Shown: positions 59,043-64,000 of the stretch, piece after piece | Numbering within the stretch: position 1 is the first letter of the stretch | How the letters are laid out: every line of letters begins with the position of its first letter | Origin: Bacteroidales bacterium UBA3810 | GTDB taxonomy: Bacteria; Bacteroidota; Bacteroidia; Bacteroidales; Paludibacteraceae | Assembly: GCA_002368645.1 (NCBI GenBank) | Contig: DFEE01000020.1 | Location: 125,061-189,060, forward strand | Reading direction: 5' to 3' | Length of the DNA: 64,000 bases | Program-made: the position numbers and the translations under genes | Notes under the pieces: model-generated | What the model saw: the letters and a program-made list of their open reading frames with translations, nothing else | The model's database searches: none | Told to the model about the DNA's origin: nothing

Positions 59043-61660
59043 CAGAACCGCTGTATAATTCTCACCTGTTTGTCTATTTGCCCGGATCATATGAAGGTGA
59101 GTATGTAGTGCCTAATGGAATCTCCGTTATAGCAGGGTATGCGTTTAAGGATCGCGCAAATCTGACTTCAGTCATTTTACCGGCGAGTATTGATTCTATC
59201 GGAACAGGAGCCTTTGCAGGCGTTTCTTCTTTCAAATACTTAACACTGCTAACTCCAATACCTCCCAAGCATGACTATGTGGTATTCTCCAGCGCATATA
59301 TGCCTAAGATGGTGTTTGTTCCTTCTGCTGAGGCGTATACGGCGTACACAGGAGACTCGTTTTGGAATAGCGCCTCGTATCGTGTTGGGTATAATTCCAA
59401 TGGCATATGCTATACTCTCAATCACGAAGCCCACACCGCCAAAGTGGATTACTTGTCCGCCTCTGCTACTGAGCAAGCAGATTATGTCACCGGCGCGATT
59501 GAGATACCCTCCGCGCTGAATATCTATGGCACTACCTACACCGTGAATGCTGTCGGAAGAGCGGCCTTTTATGGCTGTACAGGGCTTACTGAGATTACCC
59601 TGCCTGCGACCATTGATACGCTTTATGCTCAATGCTTCAAGAACTGCAGCAGCCTGACCAAAATTACCATGCTTGCTGACCATCCTGCCATTCTGCAACA
59701 TGATAACGGTTATGAGGAGTACTTCGATGGCACGAACAGCAATCTGATGTTCTATGTGCCTGCCGCTAATTTCAATGCCTACAAGCAAAGTGCCCAATGG
59801 GTAGCAAGGACCATTGTGCAGGATAAAATCCGTCCGATTGAGGATGTAGAACTTTTCACTGTCACATTCTATTATCGCAACATAAACTTTGGCACCAACT
59901 ATACCGGTGACGGCACCGAGATTCGTTTCAACTCAGTTCATGCCGGTTATGCTGCGCAAAAAGTGGTAGCAGGTCAGCCTGCCATCGAGCCGGAACCGCT
60001 TTATCCGGTTGCCGATGCCAATTATCCATGGGGACCTATACCTACCGGCTATTCCTACGCCGGTTGGGAAGAGGATTTCTCAGCTGTCACTTCGGATATG
60101 AAAATCCATACGCGTTATGTGGCTAATCCATATACCGTTACCTTCAAAAACTACAATGACACCGTTCTGGAGGAAGCGCTCTTTGAGTACGGCACCGTTC
60201 CTTTCTACAGCAAAGGCACACCCTATCGCGCCACCGATGCGGAATATTCCTATGAGTTCTTAGGATGGGTGAGCTCCGTTACCGGACAAACGGTTCAAGT
60301 GTTGCCGGAGGTGACTGGAAATGTTACCTATACTGCTGTCTATTCGCAAGTGGACCGCCAATACACGATCACGTTTGAGGACGGCAACGGCAATGTGCTG
60401 CAACAGAGCGATTGGCAGAAGAATGTGATGCCTGTCTATTCAGGCGAAACACCGACCAAAGAAGGTTTGGTCTTCTACGGCTGGTCACCTGAGTTGCTGC
60501 CTGCCACAGCAGATGCTACCTACACACCTGTCTTCCGTGCTCGCATCATCTTCAACGATGAATGGGGTCACGAATGGCAGAACAGCCTCTGGGAACTTGG
60601 CGCTACTCCTGTTTATTCCGGCGAAACGCCATATAAAGATGCAGATGCGCAGTATACCTATACCTTCAGCGAGTGGCCCACCATCAGCCCTGCTACTACA
60701 GGCACTACCTACACCGCTGTCTTTGACAAGACGCTCCGCAAATACCGTATTGCTTTCTTCAACGGCGAGCAACTGCTGCAAGACGAGCAATTGGACTATG
60801 GCACCATGCCGGAATACAAAGGAGAAGATCTTACTTATACCGCCGAAGGCGTTAAGTACAACCATGTGGGTTGGACTCCTGAACTTCACGCTGTCACCGG
60901 CGAGCAATTCTATTACGCCCGTTTCTCCGAGGTGGCACGCCATTTCGTAATCTTCTATGACTGCGATGGTATCACCGAACTTCAGAAAGGCTATGTAGAA
61001 GAAGGTCAGGATGCTGTGGCGCCGACCGAGTCGCAGCAAGCCGGCTCCATCATAACCGGTTGGGACAAAGACTTTACCAACGTGCAGAGCGACCTGTATG
61101 TATATGCCGTTTGCGAACTGGAGAAATATACCGTTTCCCTCTCCGCCGAGAATGGCTCTATTGCCGTCACCGACGAGAATCAAGCCCCTGTGGACATCTC
61201 TCAGCCCGTAGAGTACGGTACTGTCCTTACGCTGGTGGCGACCGCTGACGAGGGCTTTGTCTTTGACCAATGGAGTGATGCTCACGCGGAAAACACCCGA
61301 CACATCACCGTCACAGGCGACATCACCTTGTCCGCGTTGTTCAAAGTGCGCACGCTGCAAGTAGTCTTTGTGGACTGGGATGACTCTGTCCTCAAAGAAG
61401 CACAGACTGTCAACTATGGTGAAGCCGCTGTTGCCCCCGCAGACCCGACGCGTGAAGGTTATATCTTCACCGGCTGGGATAAGGACTTCTCTTCCGTCAA
61501 GACCGACCTTACAGTTAAAGCGCGCTACGAGGAAGCAACCGGCATTGAGGATATCCTTGCTCCCGCAGACCAAGCTGCTAAATTGGTGCTGGACGGCGTA
61601 CTGTACATCATCCGTCCCGACGGCGCTATCTATAACGCCCAAGGCATGAGAGTACAATAA
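59006..61660 (+). CDS. C-terminal part of frameshifted BspA-type protein with InlB-like repeats
   Basis: Continues the LRR_5 repeats (ISVIAGYAFKDRANLTSVIL, AVGRAAFYGCTGLTEITLPA, YAQCFKNCSSLTKITM) to about residue 265. From about 290 come Listeria-Bacteroides (InlB B-type) repeats of 65-75 residues with the pattern YTVTFKNYNDTVLEE, YGTVPFYSKGTP, YEFLGW; about seven copies, less regular at the end, including a Bacteroidales SAENGSIAV-type segment. The C-terminus (AKLVLDGVLYIIRPDGAIYN, AQGMRVQ) is like a T9SS sorting tail. Such proteins are cell-surface adhesins or glycan binders. Read alone it lacks a signal peptide. Confidence 0.8.
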   Translation: MVAGAFDSNHAIAEPLYNSHLFVYLPGSYEGEYVVPNGISVIAGYAFKDRANLTSVILPASIDSIGTGAFAGVSSFKYLTLLTPIPPKHDYVVFSSAYMPKMVFVPSAEAYTAYTGDSFWNSASYRVGYNSNGICYTLNHEAHTAKVDYLSASATEQADYVTGAIEIPSALNIYGTTYTVNAVGRAAFYGCTGLTEITLPATIDTLYAQCFKNCSSLTKITMLADHPAILQHDNGYEEYFDGTNSNLMFYVPAANFNAYKQSAQWVARTIVQDKIRPIEDVELFTVTFYYRNINFGTNYTGDGTEIRFNSVHAGYAAQKVVAGQPAIEPEPLYPVADANYPWGPIPTGYSYAGWEEDFSAVTSDMKIHTRYVANPYTVTFKNYNDTVLEEALFEYGTVPFYSKGTPYRATDAEYSYEFLGWVSSVTGQTVQVLPEVTGNVTYTAVYSQVDRQYTITFEDGNGNVLQQSDWQKNVMPVYSGETPTKEGLVFYGWSPELLPATADATYTPVFRARIIFNDEWGHEWQNSLWELGATPVYSGETPYKDADAQYTYTFSEWPTISPATTGTTYTAVFDKTLRKYRIAFFNGEQLLQDEQLDYGTMPEYKGEDLTYTAEGVKYNHVGWTPELHAVTGEQFYYARFSEVARHFVIFYDCDGITELQKGYVEEGQDAVAPTESQQAGSIITGWDKDFTNVQSDLYVYAVCELEKYTVSLSAENGSIAVTDENQAPVDISQPVEYGTVLTLVATADEGFVFDQWSDAHAENTRHITVTGDITLSALFKVRTLQVVFVDWDDSVLKEAQTVNYGEAAVAPADPTREGYIFTGWDKDFSSVKTDLTVKARYEEATGIEDILAPADQAAKLVLDGVLYIIRPDGAIYNAQGMRVQ

Positions 61661-61681
61661 TAGTATCGACTCTCTCTCTCT

Positions 61682-61715
61682 GACCGTCACGCTTCACCGC
61701 GTGGCGGTCTTTTTG
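61682..61715 (+). terminator. Intrinsic terminator after the BspA-type gene
   Basis: GACCGTCACGC (61682-61692) pairs with GCGTGGCGGTC (61699-61709) over 11 bp, followed by TTTTTTG. A textbook terminator 22 bp after the stop codon. Confidence 0.88.
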
Positions 61716-61868
61716 TATATCTACTCACTTCATCCATATCTTCTGGCTCTTTTCTTTCGTTCATTCCGCTGCATGAGATGCGGCTTTCCTTCTTTTATTG
61801 CGCCTGCATCTAATGCGGGCAACCAAGATAACTAATATTCCCCTTTTTCCATGAAAAATATAAATAAA
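61716..61868. other. Spacer between the BspA-type gene and dxs
   Basis: No gene. Two similar short hairpins (CCGCTGCATGAGATGCGG near 61768-61785, and GCCTGCATCTAATGCGGGC near 61802-61820) follow each other. Confidence 0.45.
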
Positions 61869-61900
61869 TTTGCATATTCTGAAAAAAAGTCGTATCTTTG
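61869..61900 (+). promoter_or_regulatory. dxs promoter
   Basis: TTTG at 61869-61872 and TATCTTTG at 61893-61900 with a 20-bp spacer, 17 bp before the dxs start codon. Confidence 0.78.
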
Positions 61901-61917
61901 CGCGCTATTTTGGCTCT

Positions 61918-63771
61918 ATGGACTATAAGTACCTGAATAATATCAATTCCCCGCGAGACCTAAAGGCGCTGCCCAAAGAGGCTCTGCCCGACCTATGCGC
62001 CGAGTTGCGCAACTTTATCGTACAGGAGTTAAGCCGTAATCCCGGGCACTTGGCTTCCAGCCTTGGCACCATTGAAATAACGGTGGCGCTCCACTACGTC
62101 TATGACACGCCGGAGGATAAATTGGTCTGGGACGTCGGGCACCAAGCCTATGCCCATAAGATTCTGACGGGACGGCGCGACCGATTTGCCACCAACCGGC
62201 AGTTCAAGGGCTTAGCCCCCTTTCCCACCCCGTTAGAGAGTGACTATGACGCTTTTATCGCCGGACATGCCTCCAATAGCATTTCTGCTGCACTGGGTAT
62301 TGAGATGGCGGAGGAACTCTTGAAACCGGAGTCAGAGCGCAATCACGTAGTCGCCATTATTGGCGATGGAGCAATGACAGGAGGACTGGCGTTTGAAGGA
62401 CTAAACAACACCTCCATGGACCGCAATAACCTCCTTATCGTCCTCAATGACAACAACATGGCGATTGATCCGCTCAAAGGAGGATTTACCCAATACTTGG
62501 TGGACCTTACCACCAGCGAGGGCTATAATAAATGGCGGTGGAACACCTACCAACGCCTCGCCAAATGGGGTATCATCAACGAAACACGCAAATACAAGAT
62601 TAGACGGTTTACCAACGACATCAAAATGTCCAAACAAACCTCCAATATCTTTAGGGGATTGAATATGCGCTATTTCGGACCGACAGACGGACATGATGTG
62701 CTCTCTTTAGTTCGGATCCTCAACGAAATAAAGGATTTCAAAGGACCTAAAGTCCTACATATCGTCACCGTCAAAGGTAAAGGCTATGAGCCTGCCGAGA
62801 AAGACCAAACCGTCTGGCACGCACCGGGAGAATTTAATGTGGAGACCGGAGAACGAAAAGGAGGTCACGCCCTGCTATGGCAAGAAGTCTTCGGTGAGAC
62901 ACTCTTAGACCTCGCCCGCAAAAACCCGAAAGTGGTCGGCATCACACCGGCTATGCCTTCAGGCTGCTCTATGACCATCATGCAGAAAGAGTTTCCCAAA
63001 CGCGTCTTCGATGTCGGCATCGCAGAAGGACACGCCGTCACGTTCAGTGCAGGACTCGCTAAAGACGGAGCTATACCCTTCTGCAATATCTACTCCAGTT
63101 TCCTTCAGCGCGCATACGACAACATCATACACGATGTGGCGATTACCAAGCAGCATGTCATTCTCTGTATTGACCGTGCCGGTATAGTCGGCAATGACGG
63201 AGCAACACACCATGGCCTGCTCGATATGGCGTTCCTAAGACCCGTGCCCAATATGCAAATCGTTGCACCCAGAACCGCCCGAGAACTCCAAGAAGCCATG
63301 CAGATGGCACTCACGCTCGACGGACCTGTCGCCATCCGATACCCCAGAGGACGAATACCCGAAGAGACTTCGCTCACGCCTCTCGCCTACGGTAAAGCAG
63401 AACAACTACAAGAAGGCACTAAAATAGCCGTCCTCTCCATTGGCGCTATCGGTAATACCGTCCAAAAAGCCATTCAAGGACTTGAGGTTGCACATTACGC
63501 TATGCGCTGGCTGAAACCCTTAGACGTAGAACTCTTAGACAAAGTGGGCAAGAACTACTCGCTAATTGTCACCGTCGAAGACGGTGTCATCAATGGCGGA
63601 TTGGGCTCTGCCGTCAGCGAATACATGGCGGGAAAAGGGTATAACTGCCACATCACACGTCTCGGCGTTGATGATTGTTTTGTTGAGCACGGATCAACGG
63701 CAGAACTTTTCAAAATGTTACAACTTGACGCGGAAGGAATCCGCGCTAAAATACTGGAATTATGCGAATAA
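61918..63771 (+). CDS. dxs: 1-deoxy-D-xylulose-5-phosphate synthase
   Basis: 617-residue thiamin diphosphate enzyme joining pyruvate and glyceraldehyde 3-phosphate, the first step of the MEP isoprenoid pathway. Start at 61918 (MDYKYLNNINSPRDLKALPK) fits the promoter position. Motifs: RNPGHLASSLGTIEITVALH, VWDVGHQAYAHKILTGRRD, GHASNSISAALG, the TPP site IIGDGAMTGGLAFEGLNN, and the transketolase pyrimidine domain VFDVGIAEGHAVTFSAGLAK with catalytic Glu. C-terminal domain ends VSEYMAGKGY. Overlaps trkA by 10 bp. Confidence 0.95.
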   Translation: MDYKYLNNINSPRDLKALPKEALPDLCAELRNFIVQELSRNPGHLASSLGTIEITVALHYVYDTPEDKLVWDVGHQAYAHKILTGRRDRFATNRQFKGLAPFPTPLESDYDAFIAGHASNSISAALGIEMAEELLKPESERNHVVAIIGDGAMTGGLAFEGLNNTSMDRNNLLIVLNDNNMAIDPLKGGFTQYLVDLTTSEGYNKWRWNTYQRLAKWGIINETRKYKIRRFTNDIKMSKQTSNIFRGLNMRYFGPTDGHDVLSLVRILNEIKDFKGPKVLHIVTVKGKGYEPAEKDQTVWHAPGEFNVETGERKGGHALLWQEVFGETLLDLARKNPKVVGITPAMPSGCSMTIMQKEFPKRVFDVGIAEGHAVTFSAGLAKDGAIPFCNIYSSFLQRAYDNIIHDVAITKQHVILCIDRAGIVGNDGATHHGLLDMAFLRPVPNMQIVAPRTARELQEAMQMALTLDGPVAIRYPRGRIPEETSLTPLAYGKAEQLQEGTKIAVLSIGAIGNTVQKAIQGLEVAHYAMRWLKPLDVELLDKVGKNYSLIVTVEDGVINGGLGSAVSEYMAGKGYNCHITRLGVDDCFVEHGSTAELFKMLQLDAEGIRAKILELCE

Positions 63772-64000
63772 TCATTGCAGGTGCTGGAGAAGTTGGCACA
63801 CATTTGGCGAAATTACTGAGCCGCGAAGATATAGACGTCAGCCTTTTGGATGAACGGGCAGAACGATTGGGGGACCTGTCTAACAACTACGATATGCTCA
63901 CCAAAGTCGGATCGCCTACCTCCATCCACGACCTCAAAGATATGGCGGTCAAGGACGCCGACCTCTTTATCGCTGTCACACCCCAAGAGGCGGAAAACAT
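63762..64000 (+). CDS. trkA: Trk potassium uptake protein TrkA (partial)
   Basis: The first 79 codons, cut by the window end. The N-terminal RCK/Rossmann motif MRIIIAGAGEVGTHLAKLLS (GAGEVG 7-12), then DVSLLDERAERL and DLFIAVTPQEAEN, matches TrkA, the cytoplasmic NAD-binding regulator of the Trk potassium channel. It overlaps the end of dxs by 10 bp. trkH would be expected next, outside the window. Confidence 0.88.
   Translation, partial: MRIIIAGAGEVGTHLAKLLSREDIDVSLLDERAERLGDLSNNYDMLTKVGSPTSIHDLKDMAVKDADLFIAVTPQEAEN

Noticed and set aside
60485..61690. 401-codon open frame on the minus strand
   Set aside because: It lies antisense to clear InlB-type repeats and has no recognisable domain; the repeats and GC-rich third positions on the plus strand explain the openness.

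Overview
The window is about 64 kb of a Bacteroidota chromosome, most likely a gut- or rumen-type member of the Bacteroidales. Four things point there. The promoters have the Bacteroidetes form TTTG-N20-TAnnTTTG. Start sites generally lack strong ribosome binding sites. Family content is typical of the phylum: TamL, DUF4296, DUF3467, DUF6359, DUF6175, BspA-type repeats, WbsX. Three secreted proteins end in similar T9SS-like C-terminal tails. No tRNA, rRNA, CRISPR array, transposase or integrase was found.

Layout. (1) 0.07-7.2 kb, minus strand: an envelope operon with a DUF6359 lipoprotein, a PpiD/SurA-type foldase, an AmpG-like transporter, phosphatidylserine synthase, a secreted endonuclease I and a PAP2 phosphatase. 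(2) 7.3-10.65 kb, plus strand: infC (apparently with an AUA start), rpmI, rplT, a sigma-54 activator-like regulator, lptE and secG. (3) 10.6-15.6 kb, minus: a shortened glycosyltransferase, a compact aroA, a dipeptidyl peptidase III lipoprotein, a nucleoside phosphorylase and a DUF3467 protein. (4) 15.6-23.1 kb, minus: six secreted proteins or lipoproteins of unknown role behind one promoter, including two paralogues and a 1010-residue Gly-rich protein.

(5) 23.2-38.4 kb is an accessory island. It is bounded by a 39-bp inverted repeat with one mismatch. It holds an AAA/DUF4143 ATPase, a tightly packed surface-glycan locus of nine genes (five glycosyltransferases, WbsX, two acyltransferases, and a ParB-like/nucleotidyltransferase-like protein), decayed remnants of galactopyranose mutase, an epimerase and a glycosyltransferase, an AbiE toxin-antitoxin pair framed by a 17-bp direct repeat, a small ORF broken at a G8 tract, and about 1 kb of mostly RNA-like sequence. 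That last part has an apparently independent ~410-nt structured transcript with its own promoter and terminator, followed by a highly structured leader in front of a 129-residue ORF.

(6) 38.4-49.8 kb is housekeeping: glyS, an NhaD-type antiporter, lepA, a subtilisin-like protease, dnaK, and the rplM-rpsI-rpsB-tsf operon. (7) 49.8-57.8 kb: the tamL-GT39-OMP-holA-lspA-DUF4296 operon, divergent from a TrmH/SpoU methyltransferase with overlapping promoters. (8) 58-61.7 kb: a large BspA-type LRR and InlB-repeat surface protein, frameshifted once, behind a long leader with a terminator-like hairpin. (9) 61.9-64 kb: dxs and the start of trkA, cut by the window edge.

All calls are by reading motifs. 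No alignment, folding or database search was run.
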